64,000 bases of DNA from NCBI RefSeq assembly GCF_018457165.1, contig NZ_JAFMNX010000002.1:737339-801338 (forward strand). Direction: 5' to 3'. The translations under genes and the position numbers were made by a program. The notes under the pieces were generated by a model. It worked only from the letters and a program-made list of their open reading frames with translations, searched no databases and was not told where the DNA came from. Below are positions 26,722-35,604 of the stretch, piece after piece (the stretch's first letter is position 1; each line of letters starts with the position of its first letter). This DNA comes from Tianweitania aestuarii. GTDB lineage: Bacteria > Pseudomonadota > Alphaproteobacteria > Rhizobiales > Rhizobiaceae.

Positions 26722-28335
26722 ATGCCTCTCATTGCCGGCGCAGATTTCGGGACCCTGAGCGTTCGTGTTACCATCATGGACACGGATAGCGGCCAAACGC
26801 GTGGGTCCGCCATTGCACCCTACCCCTTGAAGCGCGATCCCGCCGATCCGCTTCTTGCACAACAATCGCATGACGATCACATGACGGCGCTGGTGAAGGC
26901 CACACGCGAGGCGATCGCGGCAGCAGCCATCGACGGCAGCGACGTTGCAGCCTTCGCGGCCGACACGACCGGCTCAAGCGTCGTGATCGTGGATGAAAAC
27001 CTCGTTCCGCTCGACGATTACTATCTTTGGGCCGATCACCGCGGTCACCGCGAAGCCGACGAAATCACAGCCCTTGCGCGTGCCGAAAATCTCGAAGCGC
27101 TGAAATGGTGCGGTGGCACCTATTCGCACGAATGGGGCTACGCCAAGCTGCTGCATTTCCTTCGTCACAATCCGGACAAGCGTGATCGCGTCGCCACCGC
27201 GCTGGAGCATTGCGACATGGTGGCCGCCACGCTGTGCGGCATCACCGAAGTCGCCCAACTTCCCCGCAGTGTCTGTGCCATGGGACACAAATGGATGTGG
27301 GGTGCGGCGTGGGGCGGGTATCCCCCGCAAGATTTCCTGGAACGCGTCGATCCGCTGCTTGCCGGTATCAACGCGAAGCTCGAAGGCAGGATGGGAACGG
27401 CGCTCGACATCGCCGGGACATTGTCGCCGCTTTGGGCCGAGCGGCTAGGCCTTCGAGCCGGCATCCCCATCCCGTTCGGCGCTTTCGACGCTCATTGGGA
27501 TGCGATCGGCAGTGGTGGAAAGCTCGATGACATCGTCAATGTGGTTGGCACATCCACCTGCTTCATCGCGATCGGCCCAACCGATACCCACCTCGTTCCT
27601 GGCATCTGCGGTGCGGTGCCCGACAGCGTCGTTCCAGGTGCAACCGGCGTAGAAGCCGGGCAGTCCGCCACCGGCGACATCTTTGAAGCCATTGCCAAGC
27701 GCGCAGGGACCGATGTCACTTCGCTTGTGGGAGGGCTGGAGCATCGCGGACCAGGCGAAACCGGTCTCCTGCGCCTGACATGGGACAACGGCGATCGCAC
27801 CGTGCTTGTTCGCTCGGATCTCGGCGGCGTCACGCTCGGCTGGGATCTCGGTCACACGGCAGCAGACGAAATGCATGCCGCAATCGAAGGCATGGCCATG
27901 CACACGCGCATCATCCTGGAGCGCATGCGCAGTTGCGGCGTCGGAACCGGACGCGTCATCAACGGCGGCGGCATTCCGCAAAAGAACGACGTCCTCAATC
28001 AGATCTACGCCGATGTTCTGGGCGAAGACGTGTACGTGCCGACAACGTCGCCGACCGGCGTCGGATCGTGCATCTTCGCAGCCCTTGCCTGCGGAGCCTT
28101 TGCTGACGTGCAGGAAGCACAGGCCCGCTTGAGCCCGCCGTTGAAGATCTTTCACCCTCGTCCCGAGGCACGAGCCGCCTACGAGGAGCTGTTTGCCTTG
28201 TTCCGCGAGCTTTATTTCGGGTTCGGCGCGGGTGAAGCCGTTGATCTGTCGACGGTATTGCCGCGCCTGCGCGCCTTCCGGCTGAAAGCCTCCGACGCTT
28301 CCGTCACCAAGACGTCCACACCAAGCAGCCCCTGA
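26722..28335 (+). CDS. araB: Ribulokinase (FGGY family)
   Basis: A 537-residue ATP-dependent kinase. The N-terminal phosphate loop is AGADFGTLSVRVTIMD. Ribulokinase-specific phrases include AFAADTTGSSVVIVDE, YYLWADHRG, THEW-like YSHEWGYAKLLHFL and MGHKWMWGAAWGGYPP. The ATPase part has VVGTSTCFIAI and VINGGGIPQKND. Length matches ribulokinase rather than xylulokinase. It should produce L-ribulose-5-phosphate for AraD; L-ribulose may come from the divergent lyxose/ribose isomerase rather than AraA. Confidence 0.9.
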   Translation: MPLIAGADFGTLSVRVTIMDTDSGQTRGSAIAPYPLKRDPADPLLAQQSHDDHMTALVKATREAIAAAAIDGSDVAAFAADTTGSSVVIVDENLVPLDDYYLWADHRGHREADEITALARAENLEALKWCGGTYSHEWGYAKLLHFLRHNPDKRDRVATALEHCDMVAATLCGITEVAQLPRSVCAMGHKWMWGAAWGGYPPQDFLERVDPLLAGINAKLEGRMGTALDIAGTLSPLWAERLGLRAGIPIPFGAFDAHWDAIGSGGKLDDIVNVVGTSTCFIAIGPTDTHLVPGICGAVPDSVVPGATGVEAGQSATGDIFEAIAKRAGTDVTSLVGGLEHRGPGETGLLRLTWDNGDRTVLVRSDLGGVTLGWDLGHTAADEMHAAIEGMAMHTRIILERMRSCGVGTGRVINGGGIPQKNDVLNQIYADVLGEDVYVPTTSPTGVGSCIFAALACGAFADVQEAQARLSPPLKIFHPRPEARAAYEELFALFRELYFGFGAGEAVDLSTVLPRLRAFRLKASDASVTKTSTPSSP

Positions 28336-28381
28336 GGGTCTGCTCGCCTTGGAAGGGTGTCAGCGACGTAGCGACCAGAAC

Positions 28382-30004
28382 CTAGCTCCGGATGCCCGGA
28401 GCTTCTTGGCCCGTGCGTTCGACATATTCGGAATATCCACCGCCATAGAGATGCGGGCCCTCAGGGGTCAGCTCGAGCACACGATTAGACAGCGCAGCCA
28501 GGAAATGGCGGTCGTGGCTGACAAAGAGCATAGAGCCCTCGAAGCGCGACAGCGCCTCGACCAGCATCTGCTTGGTGGCAATGTCGAGGTGGTTGGTGGG
28601 CTCGTCGAGAACAAGGAAGTTCGGCGGATCAAACAGCATCTTGGCCATGACCAGCCGCGCCTTTTCGCCGCCTGACAGCACGCGACATTTCTTTTCGATC
28701 TCATCGCCGGAAAAACCGAAGCAACCGGCCAGCGCGCGCAGCGCCGCCTGTCCCGCTTGCGGAAAGCTGTCTTCCAGCGATTGCAAAACGGTGCGCTCGC
28801 CTTCGAGCAGTTCCATCGCATGCTGAGCGAAATAGCCCATCTTCACGCTCGGACCGCGCGTCACCGTTCCCGAATCCGGCTCCGAAGCGCCGGCGATCAG
28901 CTTGAGCAGCGTCGACTTGCCAGCGCCATTGACGCCCATCACGCACCAGCGCTCACGCCGGCGTACCTGGAAGTCGAGCCCGTCATAGATGGTCCGGTCG
29001 CCATAGCTTTTGTGCACGCCCTTGACCGTCGCAACGTCCTCGCCTGAGCGCGGTGCCGGCTGAAACTCGAAGCGCACCGTCTGCTGGCGCTTGGGCGGCT
29101 CGACGCGCTCGATCTTGTCGAGCTTCTTGACCCGGCTCTGGACCTGCGCCGCATGGCTCGCGCGCGCCTTGAAGCGCTCGATGAAAGCCACCTCCTTGGC
29201 CAGCATCGCCTGTTGACGCTCGAACTGCGCCTGTTGCTGCACCTCGGCGATAGCGCGCTGCTGGCGGTAAAACTCGTAGTCGCCGGAATAGGATGTCAGC
29301 GCGCCGCCGTCGATCTCGATGATCTTGTTGACGATCCGGTTCATGAATTCGCGATCATGCGACGTCATCAACACGGCACCGTCGAAACCCTTGAGGAAGC
29401 CCTCGAGCCAGATCAGGCTTTCGATGTCGAGATGGTTGGATGGCTCGTCGAGGAGCATGATGTCGGGGCGCATCAGGAGGATCTTGGCCAGCGCTACACG
29501 CATCTTCCAGCCGCCCGAAAGCTTGCCGACATCCCCTTCCATCATGGTCTGGCTGAAGCCAAGCCCGTCCAGCACTTCACGGGCTCGACCGTCCAGCGCA
29601 TACCCATCGAGTTCGTCGTAGCGGCCCTGCACTTCGCCGTAGCGGGCGATGATCTCGTCCATGTCGTCGGCACGGTCCGGATCGGCCATGGCCGCTTCCA
29701 GCTCCGCCATCTCGGCTGCAAGCGTGCTGACCGGCCCAACGCCATCCATGACCTCGACCACCGCGCTGCGGCCCGCCATGTCGCCGACATCCTGGCTGAA
29801 ATAACCGATAGTCACGCCGCGATCGACCTGGACCTGCCCCTCGTCCGGCAGTTCCTCGCCCGTGATCATGCGAAACAGTGTCGTCTTGCCCGCACCGTTA
29901 GGGCCGACGAGCCCGATCTTCTCACCACGCTGCAACGCCGCCGACGCCTCGATAAAGACAATCTGCTTGCCGTTCTGCTTGCCGATGCTTTCAAGGCGGA
30001 TCAT
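28382..30004 (-). CDS. ABC-F family ATP-binding protein (ribosome-associated type)
   Basis: A 540-residue soluble protein with two ATPase domains and no membrane part. Domain 1 has GPNGAGKTTLFRM, LSGGWKMRVALAKIL and MLLDEPSNHLD; domain 2 has GVNGAGKSTLLKL, LSGGEKARLVMAKML and LVLDEPTNHLD. The interdomain linker around residues 240-310 is long, charged and helical (ALAKEVAFIERFKARASHAAQVQSR), as in Ybit/Uup-type translation factors. A role on the ribosome is inferred from family. It is a stand-alone gene, convergent with araB. Confidence 0.9.
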   Translation of the reverse strand: MIRLESIGKQNGKQIVFIEASAALQRGEKIGLVGPNGAGKTTLFRMITGEELPDEGQVQVDRGVTIGYFSQDVGDMAGRSAVVEVMDGVGPVSTLAAEMAELEAAMADPDRADDMDEIIARYGEVQGRYDELDGYALDGRAREVLDGLGFSQTMMEGDVGKLSGGWKMRVALAKILLMRPDIMLLDEPSNHLDIESLIWLEGFLKGFDGAVLMTSHDREFMNRIVNKIIEIDGGALTSYSGDYEFYRQQRAIAEVQQQAQFERQQAMLAKEVAFIERFKARASHAAQVQSRVKKLDKIERVEPPKRQQTVRFEFQPAPRSGEDVATVKGVHKSYGDRTIYDGLDFQVRRRERWCVMGVNGAGKSTLLKLIAGASEPDSGTVTRGPSVKMGYFAQHAMELLEGERTVLQSLEDSFPQAGQAALRALAGCFGFSGDEIEKKCRVLSGGEKARLVMAKMLFDPPNFLVLDEPTNHLDIATKQMLVEALSRFEGSMLFVSHDRHFLAALSNRVLELTPEGPHLYGGGYSEYVERTGQEAPGIRS

Positions 30005-30112
30005 GCGGGTCTTCCAGGTCGGTTATCGAAGGAAACCGCCTCAAACCATCCCGCCCGCCGCCACGCAAGGGGCACCGGCCTCAATGTTCAGTTTTGCTGC
30101 CGGAGTGCGCCC

Positions 30113-30436
30113 TCAGTCAGCGGGCCGGCCATTCTGTTCGCGACGCCCCAGCCGCACCTTCGGCTGGGTGAGCCTGAGCTGTTCAACCGCGTTCTGGAAT
30201 TCCTGGAAGTGCGAAGTGGTTTGATGATGATCGAAGGCCGCCTCGTCTTGGTAGACCTCGTAGAAGAGCACCACGTCTTCATCCAGACCGATCACATCAA
30301 ACGTCAGGCATCCGGGCTCATGGGCCAGTGACTGGCAAGCATCCGCGTCGGCTGCTGCCAGAAACAGCGCTCTGCTTTCCAGCGGAACAGTAAATTCCGC
30401 CAGCACCACAAAAGCTGGATCGCACCTCTGAGACAT
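30113..30436 (-). CDS. Antibiotic biosynthesis monooxygenase (ABM) domain protein
   Basis: A 107-residue single ABM-domain protein: FVVLAEFTVPLESRALFLAAA, then ACQSLAHEPGCLTFDVIGLDEDVVLFYEVYQDEAAFDHHQTTSHFQEF. The EPGC-Y/F-EVY-AF-H pattern is that of the YgiN/LsrG dimeric ferredoxin-like fold. Such proteins act on quinones or small signal molecules; the substrate is unknown. It lies 108 bases upstream of the ABC-F gene and may be its own unit. Confidence 0.8.
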   Translation of the reverse strand: MSQRCDPAFVVLAEFTVPLESRALFLAAADADACQSLAHEPGCLTFDVIGLDEDVVLFYEVYQDEAAFDHHQTTSHFQEFQNAVEQLRLTQPKVRLGRREQNGRPAD

Positions 30437-30521
30437 CTGCGGTTCTTACTTCCATTCCTCAGGGTGACTTCAAGGAAAACGACGGCGCGCCCCCGGAAGA
30501 CAGCGCCGCCCTCTTCACCGA

Positions 30522-31109
30522 TTAGCTATGGGTGATCTTCGTACCAAGAACATTCATGCATTCGCGCATGAAAGCGGCAAGCGCAGTCCAACCCTTGGCT
30601 GATACCATGTTGCCATCGACATAGGCTTCAGTAGGACTAACATCGATATAGATGCCGCCCACGGCCGTGACTTCAGGCTCGCATGCTCCAAGGCCCGCAA
30701 CCTTTCGGCCCTTCAGAACACCGGGAACGGCCATCAGGATCTGCACACCGTGGCAGATCGTGAAGATCGGCTTTCCACTTTCATGGAAGTAGCGAACGAA
30801 GTTCTGGATGCGCTTGTCGGTGCGAATATATTCCGGGCCGCGGCCACCTGCTGCATAGATCGCGTCATACTCCTCGATGTTGATTTCCGAGAAGGTCTTG
30901 TTGATGTCGGCATAGTGGCCGAGCTTTTCGGTATATGTCTGGTCGCCTTCGAAATCGTGCAGCGATGTTTTGATCCGGTCGCCGGCGTTTTTATCCGGAC
31001 AAACGACATGAACCGTATGCCCGACGGCTTCCATGCCCTGTTGGAAAACGAAGATCTCATATTCCTCGGTGAATTCACCGGTCAGCATGAGGATTTTCTT
31101 GCCGCTCAT
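30522..31109 (-). CDS. DJ-1/PfpI family protein
   Basis: A 195-residue class I glutamine-amidotransferase-like protein. The nucleophile Cys lies in FTICHGVQILMA and the conserved acidic residue in MLTGEFTEEYEIFVFQQGMEA; YAAGGRGPEYIR completes the active-site pattern. Members act as deglycases/glyoxalases, chaperones or proteases. It is the 3' gene of the importer operon 34716-31168, behind a hairpin, so it may handle a reactive carbonyl formed in that pathway. Confidence 0.87.
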   Translation of the reverse strand: MSGKKILMLTGEFTEEYEIFVFQQGMEAVGHTVHVVCPDKNAGDRIKTSLHDFEGDQTYTEKLGHYADINKTFSEINIEEYDAIYAAGGRGPEYIRTDKRIQNFVRYFHESGKPIFTICHGVQILMAVPGVLKGRKVAGLGACEPEVTAVGGIYIDVSPTEAYVDGNMVSAKGWTALAAFMRECMNVLGTKITHS

Positions 31110-31138
31110 GTGGGTCTCCTATGCATATCAAGACAACA

Positions 31139-31159
31139 GGGTGCCCCTTGGAGGCACCC
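31139..31159 (-). other. RNA hairpin between binding-protein and DJ-1 genes
   Basis: GGGTGCC and GGCACCC (7 bp) flank a 7-base loop, 8 bases after the binding-protein stop. No T tract follows on the minus strand, so read-through to the DJ-1 gene is expected. Confidence 0.5.
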
Positions 31160-31167
31160 GTCGTTCA

Positions 31168-32136
31168 TCAGAATGGTGAATCGGGGAAGTAGAATTGATC
31201 GGCATTGTCCGGCGTGATCAGCGGTGCATCCAGGCGGAAGGATCCGCGCATAGGTGCCTGGCCGTTGAACTGGCTTGCCACCATGTAAATGGCCGACTTG
31301 ATCATCGAAGGCGGATAAGGCGTGGAGATCGGCGTGCGCTCGTCTCCCTTCTTCACCAGGTCGATGACTTGCTTCATGCCGTTGCCGCCAAGCGCGTATT
31401 TGATGTCGGTGCGTCCGGCTTGGTCCACGGCCTCGATCACGCCAAGCAGCATGTCATCATCATTGGCCCAGACCGCATCGATCTTCGGATGCTTGGCCAG
31501 ATAATCCTGCATCAGCGTGAAGGCTTCATCCTGGTTCCAGTTCGCATACTGCATGTCCAGGATCTTGATGTTGGTCTTGGCGATCACATCCGAGAAGCCC
31601 TTGATGCGCTCGTCATCGATGACCGTCGGGATGCCTCGCAGAACCACGATCTCGCCTTCGCCGTTCAGTTTTTCCGACAGCCACTTCGCGGTATTAGCGC
31701 CAACTGCGATGTTGTCGCCAGCGATGTAAAGGTCCTGTACCGAGGGATCCGAAAGCCCGCGGTCGACCACTGCGATGAAAGTGCCTTTTTCCTTCACCTG
31801 CTCCACCGGTCCGGTGAGTTCCTCGGAGGTAAAGGGCAGGATTACAAGGGCGTCGAGGTCCTGCGTGGCCGACAGGTCCTCCAGCGACGACACCTGGGCC
31901 GACGCTGAAGACGCGGTTGACACGATGACGTCGATGTTCGGGAAAGCGGCTTCTATTTCCTTCTCGGCCTGCTCAGCATGGTAAACCACGCCGCCGGTCC
32001 AGCCATGGGTCGCGGCGGGAATGGAAACCGCAATCTTGACGTTCCGTTCCTGCGCATGACCTACGCTCATCGAAGCTGCGAAGGCAACCAGTGCCGTCGA
32101 CAGGATTATTCGTTTCTTCAAGCTCTTCATCTGCAC
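31168..32136 (-). CDS. Periplasmic sugar-binding protein, RbsB type (second importer)
   Basis: A 322-residue protein with a signal peptide ending VGHAQ. GTG at 32136 has the better spacing from GGAGGAG; an ATG two codons later is the alternative. The mature part is Peripla_BP_4-like: VKIAVSIPAATHGWTGGVVYHAEQAEKEI, VVDRGLSDPSVQDLYIAGDN and VWANDDDMLLGVIEAV. The ligand is not predictable; the operon lacks sugar kinase or isomerase genes. Confidence 0.88.
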   Translation of the reverse strand: MQMKSLKKRIILSTALVAFAASMSVGHAQERNVKIAVSIPAATHGWTGGVVYHAEQAEKEIEAAFPNIDVIVSTASSASAQVSSLEDLSATQDLDALVILPFTSEELTGPVEQVKEKGTFIAVVDRGLSDPSVQDLYIAGDNIAVGANTAKWLSEKLNGEGEIVVLRGIPTVIDDERIKGFSDVIAKTNIKILDMQYANWNQDEAFTLMQDYLAKHPKIDAVWANDDDMLLGVIEAVDQAGRTDIKYALGGNGMKQVIDLVKKGDERTPISTPYPPSMIKSAIYMVASQFNGQAPMRGSFRLDAPLITPDNADQFYFPDSPF

Positions 32137-32170
32137 AGTCGTTCTCCTCCGTTGACTGTTCTGCGCCGCT

Positions 32171-33166
32171 TCAGCGGCTGCTGGTTAAGCGATGCGCGAG
32201 CATCGCGATGATGATGATGGCGCCTTGAACGGCAGCAACGAGGTACTCGGAAACCATGTCCGACAGCACCATTACGTTGGCGATGATTTCAAGGATCAGC
32301 GCGCCGGCAACAGTCCCCCAGATCCGGCCCTTGCCGCCCCTGAGCAAAGTGCCGCCGATCACGACTGCGGTGATGACCTGAAGCTCCCAGAGCTGACCGG
32401 TGGTCGGCGTTGCAGCACCGAGACGGGGCACGTAGCAGATCGCAGCAACCGCGACGCACAGGCCCTGAATGACATAAGTCAGTGTCCGAACGGTTCCGAC
32501 ATCAACGCCGGAAAAGCGCGCCACCTCGGCATTCGACCCCACTGAAACAACCCGTCTTCCGTACTTGGTCTTGTAAAGCACAAAAGCCCCAAGCAAGATC
32601 ACCACGAACGTGATCAGCACGGGATAAGGCACCCCCAGGAAGCTGCCGAAATAGACAGGGCGATAGGCTTCGCGCAGGCTGCGATCGAGCGGCAGCGATC
32701 CACCATCCGTCATGAAAGTAATAAAGGCTCGGAAGATGCCCATCGTGCCCAGCGTTACGATGAAGGGCTCAATCCGGCCGATCGTTATGATGAGACCGTT
32801 GAACAAGCCGCACAGCGCGCCAACGACGAGCGCGACGCCAGCCCCCATGACGATGGCCCAGGCTCCGTAAGCCGGCGCCAGACCGTTCATCGCCATGATC
32901 ATGATGCCGGTCACAAAGGCCATCATCGAGCCAACGGAAAGGTCCAGCCCTCCCGACGCGATCACGAAGGTGGCGCCGATCGCGATAATGGCGACAAAGG
33001 CGCTGCGAGTGATGACGTTGAGCAGGTTGGCTTGCGACGCGAAGTTGGTGTTGATCAGCGTGCCAACCAGAATGATGAGGGCAAGCGCGATGAACGGCGC
33101 AAGATCCGCCCAGCGGATGCGGCTGCGTCTTACAGGCGCTGTTGTGCCGACGGCTGAAATGGTCAT
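32171..33166 (-). CDS. ABC transporter permease, RbsC type (second importer)
   Basis: A 331-residue inner-membrane permease: AIGATFVIASGGLDLSVGSMMAF, GLFNGLIITIGRIEPFIVTLGTMGIFRAF, coupling helix GSNAEVARFSGVDV and LWELQVITAVVIGGTLLRGGKGRIWGTVAGALILE. The ATG shares one base with the ATPase stop (TGATG). Confidence 0.9.
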   Translation of the reverse strand: MTISAVGTTAPVRRSRIRWADLAPFIALALIILVGTLINTNFASQANLLNVITRSAFVAIIAIGATFVIASGGLDLSVGSMMAFVTGIMIMAMNGLAPAYGAWAIVMGAGVALVVGALCGLFNGLIITIGRIEPFIVTLGTMGIFRAFITFMTDGGSLPLDRSLREAYRPVYFGSFLGVPYPVLITFVVILLGAFVLYKTKYGRRVVSVGSNAEVARFSGVDVGTVRTLTYVIQGLCVAVAAICYVPRLGAATPTTGQLWELQVITAVVIGGTLLRGGKGRIWGTVAGALILEIIANVMVLSDMVSEYLVAAVQGAIIIIAMLAHRLTSSR

Positions 33167-34716
33167 CAGGCTGTTCCTCCCGCCTGTGCGTGCCGCCCGG
33201 TCGTGGCGGCATAAGCGACATTTTCCTCGTTGATCTCCGTGCCTGTCAGCTCGGCGACGAACCGCCCTTCCCGCATCACCAGCACACGGTCCGAGAGCCC
33301 AACCAGTTCCGGCATCTCAGAGGAGATGATGAGGCACGCCTTACCGGCACGAACCATGGCGTCGATGAAGCCGTAGATCTGGCTCTTGTTGCCGATATCG
33401 ATGCCGCGTGTCGGCTCGTCTATGATGACGATGGACGGGTCAGACATCATGACCTTCGCCAACAGCAGCTTCTGCTGATTGCCGCCTGACAGCTTGCCGG
33501 CGTCGAGCGTCAACGACCGCACCCGGATATCAAAGTTTGCAACTGCCTGCTCCAACTCGGCGACCTCCCGCCGCCGGTTGAGAACGATGCCCGGGTTGAC
33601 GCCGTCGAGGGCCTGTAGCGTCAGGTTCGGGGCAAGCGGTGCATCAACAAGAAGCCCTTTCCCTTTCCGATCCTCGGTGAGGTAAACCAGGCCCGCAGCC
33701 ATCAACGTCCTGACGGATCGATGAGTTATGTCGCACCCATTCACCAACACGCTATCGGCATGGGAGGGGCGCAAGCCGAAAAGACCTTCCAACAACTCCG
33801 TACGCCCGGAGCCGATCATGCCGCCGATGCCAAGAACTTCGCCAGCTCTGAGGGTGAATGAACCCTGCGTTGCACCGTCTTCGACAACAAGGTTGGTTAC
33901 CGAAAGGATTGGCTCGCCTGTCACAACAGGCCGCTTCTCGGGATAAAGCATGCTGAGTTCGCGGCCGACCATTAGTTCGGCCATGCGACGCTGGCTCAAT
34001 TCGCTGGCCGGCCAGGTACCGACCATCCGTCCATCGCGAAGAACCGTGATGCGGTCCGCCAAAGCCTGAACCTCGTTGAGCCGATGGGAAATGTAGAGGA
34101 TGCCGACGCCTTGTTCCCGCAGGTTGCGGACGATTTCCAGAAGGGCCGTGACCTCATCATTGGCGAGAACCGCTGTCGGCTCGTCGAGGATGATGATCTT
34201 GCGGTCTTCCAGAATGGCGCGCGCGATCTGAACGAGCTGACGTTGTGCCAGTGCCAGGTCGCCGACGCGATCCGACGCCCTAGCGACCGATCCGACGCGG
34301 GCAAGCACCGCGTTCGTGCGCCGATCCATCGCCTTGTCATCGATCATGAAGCCGCGCGTCAGTTCGCGGCCAAGGAAGAGGTTCTGTGCAACGGTGAGAT
34401 CAGGCGCCAGCAGGATTTCCTGGTGAACCAGCACGACGCCGGCGCTTTCCGCGTCCACGGCATCGTCGAAAGCGACCGCCTCCTCTTCCATGAACAGGCG
34501 CCCGGTTGTCGGCCTGACATGCCCGGACAACAGCTTCATGAGCGTGGACTTGCCCGCACCGTTCTCACCGATGATCGCGTGAACTTCGCCTGCCCGGATG
34601 TCCAGACTGATGTCGGATAAAACCGTGATTGCGCCGTAAGTCTTGCCGAGCCCCTCGGCGCGCAAAGTCAGCGGCTGCGCGCACGATGGCGCTCGGGCAA
34701 GAGCCTGCGCGCTCAT
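33166..34716 (-). CDS. Sugar ABC transporter ATP-binding protein, RbsA type (second importer)
   Basis: A 516-residue tandem ATPase. Domain 1 has [32 protein letters not shown] and IIILDEPTAVL. Domain 2 has the degenerate P loop GMIGSGRTELLEGL, then [15 protein letters not shown] and IVIIDEPTRGIDIG. Its start overlaps the GntR gene stop by 4 bases (ATGA), linking regulator and importer in one transcript. Confidence 0.91.
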   Translation of the reverse strand: MSAQALARAPSCAQPLTLRAEGLGKTYGAITVLSDISLDIRAGEVHAIIGENGAGKSTLMKLLSGHVRPTTGRLFMEEEAVAFDDAVDAESAGVVLVHQEILLAPDLTVAQNLFLGRELTRGFMIDDKAMDRRTNAVLARVGSVARASDRVGDLALAQRQLVQIARAILEDRKIIILDEPTAVLANDEVTALLEIVRNLREQGVGILYISHRLNEVQALADRITVLRDGRMVGTWPASELSQRRMAELMVGRELSMLYPEKRPVVTGEPILSVTNLVVEDGATQGSFTLRAGEVLGIGGMIGSGRTELLEGLFGLRPSHADSVLVNGCDITHRSVRTLMAAGLVYLTEDRKGKGLLVDAPLAPNLTLQALDGVNPGIVLNRRREVAELEQAVANFDIRVRSLTLDAGKLSGGNQQKLLLAKVMMSDPSIVIIDEPTRGIDIGNKSQIYGFIDAMVRAGKACLIISSEMPELVGLSDRVLVMREGRFVAELTGTEINEENVAYAATTGRHAQAGGTA

Positions 34717-35402
34717 TCGAAGGCCTGGAGCAGTCGATCGCGCGAGCGTTCGACATGGTGCCGCATGGCGGTCGCTGCCGCATCCGGATCACCGGCGCGG
34801 AACGCCTCGAGCAGGTCTTCATGCTCTTCAAGCGCTTCCTGCGTCACGCGCGTGTTGAACATCAGGCGAAAGATGTGGAGATGCACATGCTGATTCGACA
34901 GCGTGCTGCGGATGATCTCGTTTCCGGAGATCTTCAGAATTTCATCGTGAAAGTGCGCGTCAGCGCGCGCAAAGCGGGAATACCGGGTGGTCCTGTCAAC
35001 AGGGCCTTCACCATGCTCCATGTCCGCGGCGACGGCTTCAAGAAGGCGCAAAACGTCCGGCGTCATGTGTTCAGCCGCAAGCCTCGCTGCTTCCGGCTCG
35101 ACCAACAAGCGGAACGCATAAAGATCGTCGAACTGCTTGCGCGTCCACTGCGGCGCCGCACTATAGCCGATCAGGTGCTCCTTGCGAACAAGACCTTCCC
35201 GCTCCAACCGCGTGAGGGCTTCGCGAACCGGAGTCTGTGAGACACCAATCTCACGAGACAGAACATCCACAGGTATCCGGGCTCCGGGCGCAATCTCAAG
35301 CGCCATCAGCCGGTGATAGATGTTGTCATAAACACCTTCAACGACACTGCTCGGCCTTGGAAGGACCTGCTTCACGTCGCGCCTTGCTGCCGCTGAAATC
35401 AC
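34713..35402 (-). CDS. GntR-family regulator with FCD domain (FadR subfamily)
   Basis: About 229 residues from GTG at 35402, which follows GAGGG by 5 bases; a GTG at 35420 is also possible. The frame is open further upstream with no coding character. The winged helix is GVYDNIYHRLMALEIAPGARIPVDVLS through GVSQTPVREALTRLEREGLV. The FCD effector domain has the metal/ligand residues in RADAHFHDEILKISGN and NQHVHLHIFRL. It is the first gene of the importer operon and lies divergent from the Fe-ADH operon, so it probably controls both. Confidence 0.88.
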   Translation of the reverse strand: MISAAARRDVKQVLPRPSSVVEGVYDNIYHRLMALEIAPGARIPVDVLSREIGVSQTPVREALTRLEREGLVRKEHLIGYSAAPQWTRKQFDDLYAFRLLVEPEAARLAAEHMTPDVLRLLEAVAADMEHGEGPVDRTTRYSRFARADAHFHDEILKISGNEIIRSTLSNQHVHLHIFRLMFNTRVTQEALEEHEDLLEAFRAGDPDAAATAMRHHVERSRDRLLQAFE

Positions 35403-35472
35403 CTGCACCCTCAAAACCACGTCCCCGCTGCGAAAAGAAGTTGCAAAAATCCTATCTGATGTCAAATACAAT

Positions 35473-35494
35473 ATCGTATATGATCCGATATCGG
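35473..35494. promoter_or_regulatory. Candidate GntR operator region in the divergent promoter
   Basis: ATCGTATATGAT (5 of 6 base pairs symmetrical, 35473-35484) directly abuts the perfect palindrome CCGATATCGG (35485-35494). It is an AT-rich island between the divergent GntR and Fe-ADH genes. Binding by the adjacent GntR protein is inferred. Confidence 0.4.
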
Positions 35495-35604
35495 GGAGGA
35501 TGTTGGTGGGTGGATGGATCCGGCAGGGAGCTTTTTTGCCGGCGCAATCCACAGACTGACATCTCTTCTACCGACCGCAGCGACATAGGTCTGAGGGGAA
35601 GTGA

